This document shows positions 41,030 to 52,439 of a stretch of DNA of 64,000 bases, in pieces. The DNA lies in the NCBI GenBank assembly GCA_963565915.1, contig OY751492.1, forward strand, positions 4,836,001 through 4,900,000, in the 5' to 3' direction. Under the pieces are notes generated by a model. That model had not been told where the DNA came from, made no database searches, and saw only the letters and a list, made by a program, of their open reading frames with translations. Positions within the stretch are counted from its first letter, which is position 1; every line of letters starts with the position of its first letter. The position numbers were made by a program, and so were the translations under genes. The DNA comes from Entoloma clypeatum (taxonomy: Eukaryota; Basidiomycota; Agaricomycetes; Agaricales; Entolomataceae).

Positions 41030-43561
41030 TTACCACCTATCCTCCACTCCTCGTATGATGACCTTGTCCCACAATTGGTTCTGTATTTCTGTGGGTACAA
41101 TGTTCATGTACCGCTGTACATGCGGATGCTGATGGGTCATCCGTGGAAAGAACATGTAGAGGTTCACCGTCCCTGCCCCATCCCCCATCTTTCCCAATGC
41201 GACGTGCGGTATCTGGCTCAGCTTGAACCCCTTTTCCCACCACTCTTCCCGCATTCCCCCGCGTGCCCGGTCTTCCTCTGATGGTGGGAGAAGCAGCTGC
41301 ACATACACATGATTGTGTTTCCAGATTGGTGCCCGCCTCCGAATGATGGGTCGCATGAATACATGGATCGAGAGACGGAATGTTGGTTCACGTGTCACCC
41401 ATATCATGCTGTCCACATCCACTGTCCGCTTGATTTCAGCTGGTTCCACTCTGTCCCTTTGCAGATCTAGCACAATGAAATGTCCCTTCTCCCATGGCAT
41501 CTCCCCATCCGATCTTCCAGTCACAAACAGGTGGTTTCTCCCAGCTCTCCGTGCCATCTCATTCATCTCACTTGCACTCATCACCTTCATGTCTTGAACC
41601 TGTACCGCATCATCTTCTTCCAGCAGCCCTGGCCCCAGTGGCTCTCCCTCATAACCGACGGGTAGCAGGTGTTCCTTTACCATGATTGGGTCTCCAAGGT
41701 CAAACATTTGGTAGAACTTGGGTTCAATGCGGTACCCGTAATCCAGAATCAGCTGCCACGGCGTGTATATCACCTGACTGAACAAGTACGCCATGTTTAC
41801 CTCCGCAAATGGTTCAATGGTCTCAGGAATCCGCCTTAAGACTTCCAGGGTCGGGCCCGATGTATACTGGTCATAGAAAATGTTGAATGCATTCTTTCGC
41901 CCTCTGTGCGCCTGTAGTTCTGGGAGCTGCGGTGGGGCAATGGGCCGCGGGAATCGTCCGAGGGGTGCGGTGTCTCTGCCTCTGGCAAGGGCCTTCCATC
42001 CGGCCCTTGGTGGATGTCCCCCAATGTCCACCGCAATATCCTCTTCCTCCTCAGCCCCCTCATCTTCAATGGCCTCTGTGGGAGCACCGTCCTTTTCTGA
42101 TGCAGCCATGTCTGGAGAGACATGGATCAACCGCTCGCGTGCTTGTAGGATGTCTCGTGGTCGCAGAGTTTGTTCCCTCCGCCCTGCACTACATGTAGAG
42201 CATGTCACCTTTCCTGCAGTAAGGGAATGCATCACATTGTCGAATGATGGTGGGCGTCCATTCCTGAGAAGCTCATCCCATTGTGGGATCTCGTCCCACC
42301 TCGCCATGGTGTCAATCCTATACTCGCCCGGAAAAATGATCCTCCGCTCCTCCTCATCAACTACCAGCGCCCTCCGCAAGACTGTGTTGTAGTTTTCCAG
42401 ACCTGACCGAGCAAACTCAACTAAATCCCCCGCCATCCGCATCCTCATCTGATGCGGGCATTCCAACACTGGCTTTTTCCAATGACCTGTCCGTTCTGAC
42501 AGCACCATACCGTGTCGCCAAATCCAGTCAATCACCTGGCAAGCAGTCGGCCCACAATCAACTCCATTTTGAGGCCAGTCTAACTCATAAACCCACATCG
42601 GCCGCTCTTCCTGGCCATGACACAGCCTGATCCTCCCCCAGACCTCCGCAATGAACTTCCAAGCCTCCGCCAATGTACATCTGGTTGCCATCGTTCTCGA
42701 GGATCTTCCGAGTATATGGATGGTTCCTCGGTGGGGATCAATTGCCACGGCGCAGTAATGATTGCCATCAACGTGCAGTGAAAGAACCATGCACTCCATT
42801 GCGCATGGACCCTCCGCTGGTAGTCCCATTGTGCTTCTGAAGGTCAAGATCTCTTCATCTGTGGGTCGCCACTCAAAGCCCTGGCGGGATGTTACTCTTG
42901 TTGGAACATATTGGAAATTGCGCCCTTCCAGATTCGTCGAAGTGCGCTCCAGCCAGTAATCTAACAAACTGATGTCCAGCCACTGTCTATCCGCAAGCGT
43001 ATCAAGCAAGTTGAGTGCTAGGCCCCAAAATCTGGGGTCAAACAAGCACCTATCTTTGTTACATGTTCATAGTGAGTAATTACGGTTGCAACAGCTTGAC
43101 TCACTGGCCAAAAGATTCCTCACAGCTTGTTCATCGGCATTTATGTTATCCCCCGGATGCTGTACAAGTGATGCCGTCGACTGCTCTGGCAAATAATCCA
43201 CATCTTCTCCCCTGGTCTCCTCTTCAGTCTCTGTTGCAGTTGTAGAGTGACTAGACTCTTCTGTGGTGCTATCCCCCCATCCAGTAACTGAAGGGACTTC
43301 TTCGAATTGTTGGACCAGGTGGGTGAAATCCTGCACCATTTTCTGAAGCCTATTACTTGGGATGGGCCCTTGCGATCTTGTATCCTTTGATTGTGCAATA
43401 TCGGCGGCCTCTTCAATCATCGCTAGTTCCAGGGCGTTCAATATTTCAGCCGCATTCGGGGATTGTGGGCTCTCTTCTATCACCATTTCCATATCCGCCA
43501 ACATAGACACCGCCGTTTCGGCCAGCAAACGTGCAGTCTCTCCCATGGTAGTGCGCAACAT
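41030..43561 (-). CDS. Ulp1-type (C48) cysteine protease-like protein
   Basis: CDS complement(41030..43053, 43105..43561), 826 residues, with a 51-bp intron (GTGAGT...AACAAAG). Exon 1 is an acidic, Ser/Thr-rich N-terminus. The Ulp1-like domain lies at about 155-330: GNHYCAVAID supplies the His (about 251), PQNGVDCGPTAC supplies Gln and Cys (about 314 and 319). The position where SUMO proteases carry Asp (a YYDSL-like turn) reads IHILGRSS, so the usual acid is replaced. Downstream is a CX2C pair (VTCSTCSAG), an acidic linker and a large unassigned C-terminal region (about 540-826). Ulp1-like proteases are established companions of KDZ transposons. It is divergent from the TET/JBP gene. Confidence 0.8.
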
Positions 43562-43728
43562 TAGGCGGAGGATGGGGGGGAGGGTGATTGTTCCAATGAT
43601 TGATTAAGTTCCTTATCACCCAATCGGTCCATGATGGATTGATGGATGACCTTTGGCGGGACAGACCCACGTGTTCTGCTGGTTCAGGTCTCATCCTTCA
43701 TTCCATATTCACATCTGCTCGTTCTACA
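43562..43728. promoter_or_regulatory. Shared upstream region of the divergent Ulp1 and TET/JBP genes
   Basis: 167 bp separate the two ATGs. It contains two CCAAT-type motifs (CCAATGATTGATTAAG and CCCAATCGG) on the plus strand. A bidirectional promoter is inferred. Confidence 0.5.
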
Positions 43729-45416
43729 ATGCCCTCCCGCACAGCATCAAATAAGAAGATGGGATCGGTAAGTCCCCTTTAGCAATACATAAGCCTACTA
43801 CCTACTGACCAATGGCTAGAAGCCCCCGCAGACCAGAGCCGCAGCGTCACAAAAGAAATGTGGCGATAAGGCTCAAAAATGCAAAGTGTCTGAGAAGCTT
43901 GAGGTTTGTGCTACATTATTGTCTCTTGTCACAGTTTACGGACCTGACATTGAAAGCGCCTACGTCCTGAGCACCATATACCCCCTCCCATAATTCCTGC
44001 CAACCGTCGAGCGACACTTCTCCAGGCCGCAAGCATAGAAAGTGAGGAGCAAGGACACCAGGCAATGCGGAGGGCCGCCGGCCAGCAAGCCAAGAACTTT
44101 TTGCGTTTTGCACCAAGCTTCAAGCTCTCCGTGTCATTAGCAGATTTGAAGGCCTCCGCAAGAGGCCGTAAGGTAAGGAGCCTGAAGCAAGAGCTTGATA
44201 CTTGGTGCGATGAGAAGGGCAGTACCATGTTCTCGACGCCCTTCTCGACAAAGGTGTATGACAAGGATGACAAGCTCATTTTTTGTTATTTGGGTGTGCG
44301 ATGGACAGATGACGGAGCTCCCGATGTACGTCCGAATTCCTGGCCCCCCACATTGTCAGGGTGTCCCAACCCTCATTCTAGCCACTTAAGAAACCCATCA
44401 TGGAGCTTCACAAGGGTCGAACTGTCAAAGAGTGGACTGAAGGGGCTCGGCAGGATCGTCCGTTTGAGACAGATGGATTCCTGGTGCGTGAGGTGGTGTG
44501 ATTGGAGGTGTAATTGACCATTCGTTGAAGATGTCGAGTGAGCATCTCGACCGATATCATAGAGCAACACAAATGCTGGCTGCTTCCATACCCCCCCACC
44601 TCCCAACCTCCGACAGGCGGCATCATAAGGCACAAGCGGAGGGCTCAAAAGACCCCAGGCTCATGCGATATCAAACTATAGCAGGAGATGACATTGAAGA
44701 GCGTAGGGGGGTTCTCCATCTTGTTCAAGGTTGGATTCAACAGAAGCAGATAAAAAAGATATGCATTGCTTTGACTGAGGCGTCCGCATAACCCACCGCA
44801 ACTAGGGCCTCTATTTGTCGAATGATCTTTTGAGAACGTCCACCGCAGGGATGGCTCTTGACCCATATTACACGGTCACAAGGCCTGTGGCGGAGTCACT
44901 AGCCGGCATGTATGAAGTCCTCTTCCCGGAAGAGTATCAGCGACTTCAGCCTGCTTTCCAGGCTGGTCGGTGGGTGATACAGGATGCAGGCCCATGGATA
45001 GGGAGGGCGCTGGTGTACAAGCTTGATGTGGAGATACATCTTGATGACCAGGATACTGGACCCTGTGTCTCGTTTCCATGCGGGGACTTTACAGGAGGGC
45101 AGATGTTCATCCCGCAATTCAAGGGAAAGTTCAGGTGTGTAGAGATTGGCCGATACGTTGTTTGAACATCGACTGACCCTCCGCAAGCTATTGGCCAGGG
45201 CATCTGTGCTTCTTCTACGCGCATTGTATTTTCCATCGTGTCGCACAGTGGAAGCCAACAAGAAAAGGACCGGATGATGTCACAACGCCAGGACGCATTG
45301 GTTCAGTGTTTTTTTTCCCTGAGGAAAGCTTCAAAGTCCTCAAAGAGAAACCGGTGGGTTGGGGAGCAAAGACGGGATACGGGAAATGGGAAGGCTGGGT
45401 GGAAGTCAGGAAGTAA
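43729..45416 (+). CDS. TET/JBP-family 2-oxoglutarate/Fe(II) dioxygenase
   Basis: CDS join(43729..43767, 43820..43903, 43957..44325, 44382..44483, 44531..44781, 44835..45134, 45188..45416), 457 residues. All six introns are 47-56 bp. The catalytic double-stranded beta-helix is C-terminal. VEIHLDDQD gives the iron ligands H350 and D352, SFPCGDFTGGQMFIPQF follows, WPGHLCFFYAHCIFHRVAQW gives the distal H398, and TPGRIGSVFFFPE gives R418 for 2-oxoglutarate. These are the hallmarks of TET/JBP enzymes, which oxidise 5-methylcytosine or thymine in DNA; the family is expanded in Agaricomycetes and linked to KDZ transposons. Residues 1-75 are basic and probably disordered. Intron 5 has an unusual GTCCGC donor. 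No stop or missing ligand was found, so the gene may be functional. Confidence 0.85.
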
Positions 45417-45563
45417 TACCCTCCGCGCTCATGTAGCGCGGAAGTTGTAGTTCCACATTGAACGGAGACCCTTTGATGACAAATGTGCATCACCAGCTCC
45501 CTTTTAAGCCCACCCACCATCATCAAAGTTGAATCACTGCTCAATCCCGGCATATCACACAGG

Positions 45564-47755
45564 ATGGTCGCCTTTATTGTATGCCCAAACCACTTAGAGC
45601 AAGATCACGAGTCACCGCGTCGCAGACTGGGTCTCAGGGGTTGTCCCATCTTCACAGATGTGGAATACATGCAGCATATCGCCGATCTGGCTGAAAATGG
45701 CCAGAGCATTCAGGCAACTCCTTACGTTGAGATCCCAAACGATATATGGGCCCGGTGGGGAACTGATCTGGCTGTATGGTACACCCCGTTGGGGAATTCA
45801 ACAGCTTTACGATACATGCCGGAAACATACCACACCACCCAACCCTCCGATGCTTGGTCGCAACGCGTCACGAGCCTAGTATCAAACATGTACAGGGTTA
45901 TGGAAGGCCCTGCGATGGAGTCACCAGAGGCTCATGTTACTAACACCGACAATGAAGAACGTGTCCATAGGGGAGGGCGAGATGATGATGAGCTGTATCA
46001 AGAAATGCTTAAGGACTGGACAAACATAAGTTCCACACCGCCAGACAACACCCGTCCATCAGACAAGTCGGCGAAACAGGGGACACCCCGCATCTATCCA
46101 TCAGTGTCACCATATCACGACGACCCTCTGCAGTCCAGTGTGGGTGTGTCGCCCACCTCCCCATTGGACATTGTCCTACCATCAAGTGTCGCGGAAGAGC
46201 GTGATATAACCCCTCCATCGATGGGGGACCGCCCACGGTGGAAGGACTAGGCATTACAGACAGATTGGCTCTCACATGACAATATCAAGCAGACCCCTTT
46301 GGATGAGCGGAGGGTGAAAGCGGTCTTCGTCAGCGACCCAAGCATAGAAGTCAAAGATTATGCTTCTGCTGCGGAGTGTTCTATGTTCAACCATGTTTGG
46401 GTGCACTCCTGAGATGTGCACATACTATTGCAATACTCCAGGGTAGCATTCAGGGCTTCAGATGCCATCTACGATGGTCGCACGGAGCCTCCGCATAGGA
46501 ACGATGAGTTGTGGCTGTGTTGGGATCTCGCAACGGATGGCAGATTTTGATCGCTCATCTCTGACCCACCGCACTTTAGCTTGCCTTTGCTCTCCATCTA
46601 TCTGCACACGATGAGGTCGGGGGCTTCCAGTGGGAAATGACATGGAAGAAATGGGAGAATTATTTCCATTCATGGTTTAGAATGGATATCTGAGGGCTGT
46701 TTCAATATGATATCATCATCGGAGGGATTGATTGGAACCAAGATATCCTGTGGGTCACAAAGTCTTCGGAGCTCATTTTCGCTAAGGCTTCTGTTCAGGA
46801 CCAAATATCAATTTTTGACACCCGACCGTCTTCCGATCCTCTTTGAGGCATTCACTCGACTGCAGGATGCGTGGGTTATCTTGTGGGGTGACCCTTGGCA
46901 CAGTGTTACAAGCAGCTCAAAGCTCTTGATCTATGGACATTTGAGGTGGATCGCAGAACACATCACCCGCACCCCATGTCCCACCGTCTTCACCGTTTCA
47001 AACCCAATCGAGTACATGGAGTCCATGCCATCTAATATCATCTTGAAGCGGGGACTCAGCGATGGAGCGAAGCACACGTATTTTCAAGGCTGTGGGACAG
47101 ACAAATTGGGCTTCACAAAGCTTGTCCAAGAGGGTATCGATAAGTATGCTCATCCCCAGTTTGCAAAATTCCGGATGCCGCCGTGCTGGTTCGGAACACG
47201 ATACATAGACCAGATCGTCAAGCTGGGAGAATATTGAGTGTTCACCTTCGGAGGCAGGCCCCTCTCCACAATTCTCACAAAGCCCGCGGAAGGTGAATCC
47301 GGGACGCTTCAAGTGAAGCCACTCCAGACTGTACCACCACTAATCATCACAGAGAGCATGAGGACCTGTTACCACATAACCTGAGTCCGGAGGATGGAAA
47401 TCGGGGGTTGAAGGGGTTGTTCGATTTTTCAAGCAAAGATTTGCATTATATGGTCATGTTGGAGGAACGCGCCATGCCGCCGCATGAGTATTCGGAGCTC
47501 CGCATGTTTGCCCGGATGGACATATCTGTTTTTCAGCCTGAAGATGGGCTGGAATACTTTCTGAACGAAGTGACAGAAGGCCATGCGACTGTATGGTTCA
47601 TGCAATTCCAGGACCAGCGGAGGGGCGTGTTTCATTATGAGCCGGCGGCTGCATTAGGAACAAGGGTTCTCCTTCGGAAGGAGACTTTGAGAAGCGCCTT
47701 GAATCCCGATTCCTCGACCGCTGCACTTTTGCATGTACCCTCGAGCCCGGAGTAG
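45564..47755 (+). pseudogene. Broken ATP-grasp-like gene
   Basis: Three segments read as one damaged gene. Segment 1 (45,564-46,250) begins MVAFIVCPNHLEQDH and ends at TAG; the same frame then stays open for about 49 codons (to about 46,412). Segment 2 (46,707-47,237) includes SNIILKRGLSDGAKHTYFQ, resembling an ATP-grasp nucleotide-binding Lys strand, and stops at TGA after LGEY. The frame continues with VFTFGGRPLSTIL, resembling the core strand of that fold. Segment 3 (47,408-47,755) includes FARMDISVFQPEDGLEYFLNEV, resembling the metal-binding Asp...Asn-Glu motif. Family assignment is by motif resemblance only; the substrate is unknown. Confidence 0.4.
46458..46673 (-). CDS. Possible small protein of unknown function
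   Basis: A 71-codon frame starting MNGNNSPISSMSFPTG with coding-like composition (RPHRVQIDGEQRQAKVRWVRD). It lies between segments of the ATP-grasp-like pseudogene on the other strand. It could be a chance frame; no motif was recognised. Confidence 0.3.
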   Translation of the reverse strand: MNGNNSPISSMSFPTGSPRPHRVQIDGEQRQAKVRWVRDERSKSAIRCEIPTQPQLIVPMRRLRATIVDGI

Positions 47756-47909
47756 GCCTCCGCACATTTCCCATTTATTTACCGTGGGCTCTTGTAATCC
47801 GGAAGTTAGGTGGAGGTTATAGTAAATATGCATTTCTAAACCCTCCACCTGCCATGTTCTGCTACTTGTCAGAGGTCATGGGGGGTCTAGCTGAAGCAGT
47901 AGTTCTTTG

Positions 47910-48345
47910 ACCCTCTGCATGTTAATAATGTCCCAAAAAGGCGGAGGGGGAAGAAGCTATAGCTCTGGCAAAATATGAAGGGTCAGAATGAATAGAACCT
48001 GTGTCGCACTGTCATGCGGGGAGGGGGAAACTACTTTGGCACAAAGGCGGAGGGTCAATGAATGACCCTTTTTGACTAGGTGGTAAAAACGCGGAGGGCC
48101 ATGGAGCTATGGCTCCCGGAAAATGCGGAGGGCCAAGAAACTTTCACTAAGATTACAACTGGTTGACCTACATGCGAAGGAAACTCCTTGGGCAAAATGC
48201 GGAGGGTATAGAAACTACTGTGGTAAAAATGCCGAAATTCAGAAGCCATGGCTATAATGCGTGGGACCCAGAATGACGGCTTTTGACAAGGTGGAAACTA
48301 CTTTCCGAAAAAACCTAGAGGGTCAAGATATCATGACGTTGGCAA
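47910..48345. repeat. Degenerate minisatellite centred on GCGGAGGG
   Basis: Units of about 30-45 bp of the form GGCAAAATGCGGAGGGTCAAGAAACTAC recur near 47,942, 48,049, 48,092, 48,125 and 48,200, with more decayed units before and after. No coding capacity. Confidence 0.6.
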
Positions 48346-51119
48346 AGATGCCGCCCAGTCAAAATGGGGTCAGGTGCTTGTGGGAAAAAGTCAGGTGCCT
48401 GGCCGGAAGGATTGGGTTTCTCATGGTTTCTGCTGGCCCAATTGGGTTTTTTCAAGGAACCTAATAATTCCCACTAAAACCATAAATGTTAGACTAAAAT
48501 TCAATGAAAGTCGGTTTCAGTGGGAAAATTGATAAGTGGTTTTTCACTACAACCAATAAAGCCCAACTTTCCCCAATAGGACCCACTTTCCCCAAATATT
48601 TCCTGACCCTTGCCAACTCAATCCCAATCGTCCCGAATCTCTCCCAGTGGACCCAGTGAATTTACCGGCCTCTGTGGGTTCCAGTCGGTTTTTTGTTGGT
48701 TCCCCTGGTAATTTCCCAGTATTTTCCATTGCCTCCCTCAATATTCCAGATGGGAGATTCCCAATCCCCACTACAACCTACTATTTTCCGGTCTTCTTAT
48801 CACTTTTCCCAATCATTTCCAATCACACCAGTTTTGACCAGTATTTGAAAAACACAAATATTCATTAAAATCATCAAGATGTAATGCAAATGTGATGATA
48901 TTGAAGAAGTAGACAGTCCAGTTCACCCGCACTTCCAAGCCTAATTCAATATAGGGGGGAGGATCGCATTAGTGACATTGCGAGGATATAGAATATATGC
49001 TTACCCTGTCATGGCAGTCATGACAGTCCTTGCTGCAGTGGTAGCAGCATCATGGGGAGTGACAGCCAACTTATCTTTCCACTCCTATCCAAGTGTGGTT
49101 GAGCATAGATATACATTCAGTAAATTAGGAAGCAGACCTTTTGTCCCCCCGATCCTAGGCAGCTCCAATAGATATTGAACTCAGCCGAAGTACCGCCAAC
49201 CTTCACCAACTTGGTCCAATGATGCCCACAGAGATTTCTGATAGGATGATTAATAATGGTCTATAAGAAAATGATTATCACTTGCTTCGCTGAGCGTTTG
49301 GTTCCTGGGCGCCATTTATAAGTTCTCTTCGGCATGGACTTCTTGGCAAGGCTGGTATCATCACTAGTGCAGCTCTCATATGTTGGACCCTCCGTGGTTG
49401 TGATGGCTTGCGCAGTGCGAGGATCAGTATCCATGTTGTTGGGTGGCAGCGCCGGGATGTGTCCCGCCACGGGTGCGGCGGGGGGGTGGAGGCGTTATGA
49501 GTGAAGGAGAAAGGGAGGGGGCTGCGGGAATATGAGGAATAAGAGAAGAAGCGGTTGCAGGCGCAGGAGACAGCATGGGAAGCGGCACATGAGACAGTGT
49601 GGGAGACGGCATGGGAAGCAGTGCATGAGACAGCGTGGGAGACGGTGCAGGCAGCAGCGCATCACAGAGGGAGCCTTCAAGGCATCGGAAATTTGGATGT
49701 TGTCCAGGGCATTTTCCCAGCCCATTACCCTGTGGGGGATGACAGGCTTTGGTCGGAGAAGAGGGATGGGAAGTGACAACGCCTGTGCCGGTGATACAAC
49801 TGTTGAGCGGCTGTGCTCCAAATGGCACATTTCTCATGGTTTTGTCAATATAAAGAATCTAATGTTGGCCCATTTACACTATATTCTATTGGAACTGTTG
49901 GTACTAATGGCTACCTATGAGTGCCTAAATACCACTGGACCCCCTTTGCTCATGATCATGGGAACAGTCTCCCTGAAGGCTTGACCATAGACTTGACACC
50001 ACCATTCTATTAATCAATGGATAAGACCATTGAGGGGACCAATATTAACATATTCTATGACCCATCACCCCATACACTGACTATTGCTATATATGGACTT
50101 ATTGAGGGCCTCGGGGACTTGTGTTTTCAAACGTGTGCAGAGCTATACCCAAGCATCACCACGATCACAGATGCCGTGATGCCGAGCGTGTGGCTTACCA
50201 GAAATAGACCGAACCCTGGAAATGGGTTCCCGGACCGTGATGCTTCAGACCCTTGATCGATGACAACCGGGAACTTGATCGATCGATCGACAACATCAAT
50301 ATTGATGCGGACTTCTAGAATGCTCCGGAAACGACGTGTTCTTGTCGCTCCACTCCGCCAGGGCCAGTTGCCCTCTCGACACCTCGGAAATATGTTTAAA
50401 CGACCCATTTGGATATTTGGACCATGCCTAAATAACAGATACCCTGGAAACCGATTTGTTATGGACATAACTTGTGATAAACCTTATATATATATATCAT
50501 CTCTTGTCTGGTATAAAAACTGTAGTTCCCTGCCATGTACTGTAGATTAGAACGGGCCCCCACCCAAATCGTATTGCAGCTCCCTCCTGTGTTGTTCGAG
50601 TGCAAAGTGATTTTCTAAGTCTCTGTTGGTTGATTGGAGCCTGAGTGCTCACCTTGGTTGTCCCATTGGAAGCTTGATTGCTTCGATTGATTGTTGGCCT
50701 TGGATGGGAGAGGTACTGAGTGACCTTTGAAGATCAGAAACCGATTCCTTAAAAACCTTATTGAATCACCTACCGAATTTCGACATGCGCGACTGCGAGT
50801 TGATCTTCAAACCAAAGACGAACCCTTCCGAACCACTTTGGAACAAGTGGATTCATCCCACCACCCCTAGAACTTGACAAACGAGAGGTTAGTGGTTGGT
50901 GTAAGGTGTTTTCAAACGCTTGCCTTGTCGTTTGGTGCATTTCCACCATCCACCCAAAACCAGCCTTTCACCGGCATCAACGGTGGGAGTGGGCGGACAG
51001 GCAGGTCGGTGTCGTCATGGTCGTCAACATCCATCTCGTTGTCAGAAAGTGTGAGTGTGAGCTGCGGAACCTCAGGTGCTACACCAACAGCATCCCCAAC
51101 CTGTATACAGTATTTGAGA
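48346..51119. other. Non-coding stretch with degenerate repeats, no supported gene
   Basis: 48,380-48,800 is rich in TTCCCA/TGGGAA motifs and probably a decayed MITE; similar sequence occurs near 56,160-56,400. A short array of about 36-bp units (GCATGGGAAGCAGTGCATGAGACAGCG...) lies at 49,570-49,665. An ATCGATCGATCG run is near 50,278. Short frames at 49,261-49,470 (minus) and 50,017-50,256 (plus) have no recognisable domain. Confidence 0.45.
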
Positions 51120-52201
51120 CTACAGAAAGTACATGTGAGGGGGGAGACTTACAAACTGAGATGGTTGGCATGTCTCCATGGGTTGCATTTCAACATCTGT
51201 GGGGAGGGGAGAAATTGGCAGCAGCGGCGAGCCATCAACCAGGTCAATCAGGGTCAACAAGGGGGATAAGATGAAGTTTGACTTGTCGACATCTTCCTGT
51301 TTGAGCTGTTCCTTCTGCTGTCTTCCTCGGTATGTCTTTCGCCAGTCAGGGTACACCTTCATCGCAATGAATTCAGCCCTCCAATCCCCTTTGCAGAATC
51401 GGAGCTCAGGATATCTTGTATACATTCTGGAGTGGTACGTCGCCATGTCTGCTGGCAGGTTATCAGTCCATGCTAATGCAGGTTCCCTCCGTTCGGTGGC
51501 GATGGCTGTGAAGATCTCGCGGGCTAGTTTTCGCTGAGCGGCGATGCGTTCATTGGAGACCACTTGACCACTTTCATTCTCAATGAAGAAGAGAGCCTTG
51601 TACTTCCCCTTGTTTTCATCGGTGACATCAGTGACACCCTTTCGACGGACTCTCTCTGCTTCCGCAATGGCGTAGTCAGCTTGGAGCCAATACTTGACAA
51701 GAGGAAACGCCTCTCGCGAAAGGACAGGAAGGGGAGCGAGATCCAGTTCATCTTTGACCTGAGTAGTCAGTCTCGGTGTCGGTGCTGGCGCGGCTCCATG
51801 GCCGAAAAGAGATGGGTGTCGAGAAGGTGCCTCAGACCTGGGGTCCAGATTGATTAAAGCACGCCCAACAAGAGCCTGGGTCAAAGTCTCATAGTGGCTT
51901 CTGGGGTGCCAATGGGTAGGTAAATAGCAAAGGGTTTACATGTTGAGAAACTCACTTCGCAGAGGTGAGCATTATGTTCAACTCCACATTCTCTTTTCGT
52001 AGCTTCACTGCTTTTCTCAGATGTAGATGAGTATTTGTCTGTGCCCGAAGTGACAGAACTGCCAGGGTCATATCGATTTTGCATTGCAGAAGCATATGCA
52101 GCAGAGGTGGTTTGAACTAACAGAGGTCGAAACAACAATACAAATAATGAAAAACAAATGACTTGAAAGAACTTTACAAGTGATCGAAGATTGATCATCA
52201 T
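51120..52201 (-). CDS. Unknown protein with Leu-rich N-terminal helix
   Basis: CDS complement(51120..51900, 51956..52116, 52178..52201), 321 residues. Two introns of 55 and 61 bp (GTGAGT and GTAAAG donors) join in frame and give a continuous Leu-rich, coiled-coil-like segment (LRKAVKLRKENVELNIML, about residues 37-54). The core contains Trp-containing blocks (VKYWLQADYAIAEAERVRRKG, ALAWTDNLPADMATYHSRMY, CKGDWRAEFIAMKVYPDWRK) and ends in a hydrophobic Pro-rich tail. The length is intact, but no family was recognised. It lies next to Helitron sequence, so it may be a cargo gene or an independent host gene. Confidence 0.6.
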
Positions 52202-52439
52202 TCGTGGATACTCAAGTCACCTTGCTTGCAAGGTCATTCCCAAACCCGAAATTTGAATGATCGAACTCACATCGCAAATAATGCCAAATAGCTTTGGCAT
52301 CTGGCTTGTGTTCCTTTGTTCTCTCACGTTTTTCCTCCTTTTACCTTTCTTTCCTTTGGGGACACGCTGGTCGAGTGCTTCAATCGATACTAATCCGCGT
52401 ATTCTTCACTGCACTCATCTCACATTTTTTCTTTTGGTA

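Noticed and set aside
49261..49470. KWRPGT motif in a short minus-strand frame, reminiscent of the histone H3/CENP-A N-terminal helix
   Set aside because: Only four to six residues match and no histone fold follows in any frame.
50874..51274. Overlapping plus-strand frames near 51 kb
   Set aside because: No motif, two registers open over the same bases, and the minus-strand three-exon gene begins beside them.
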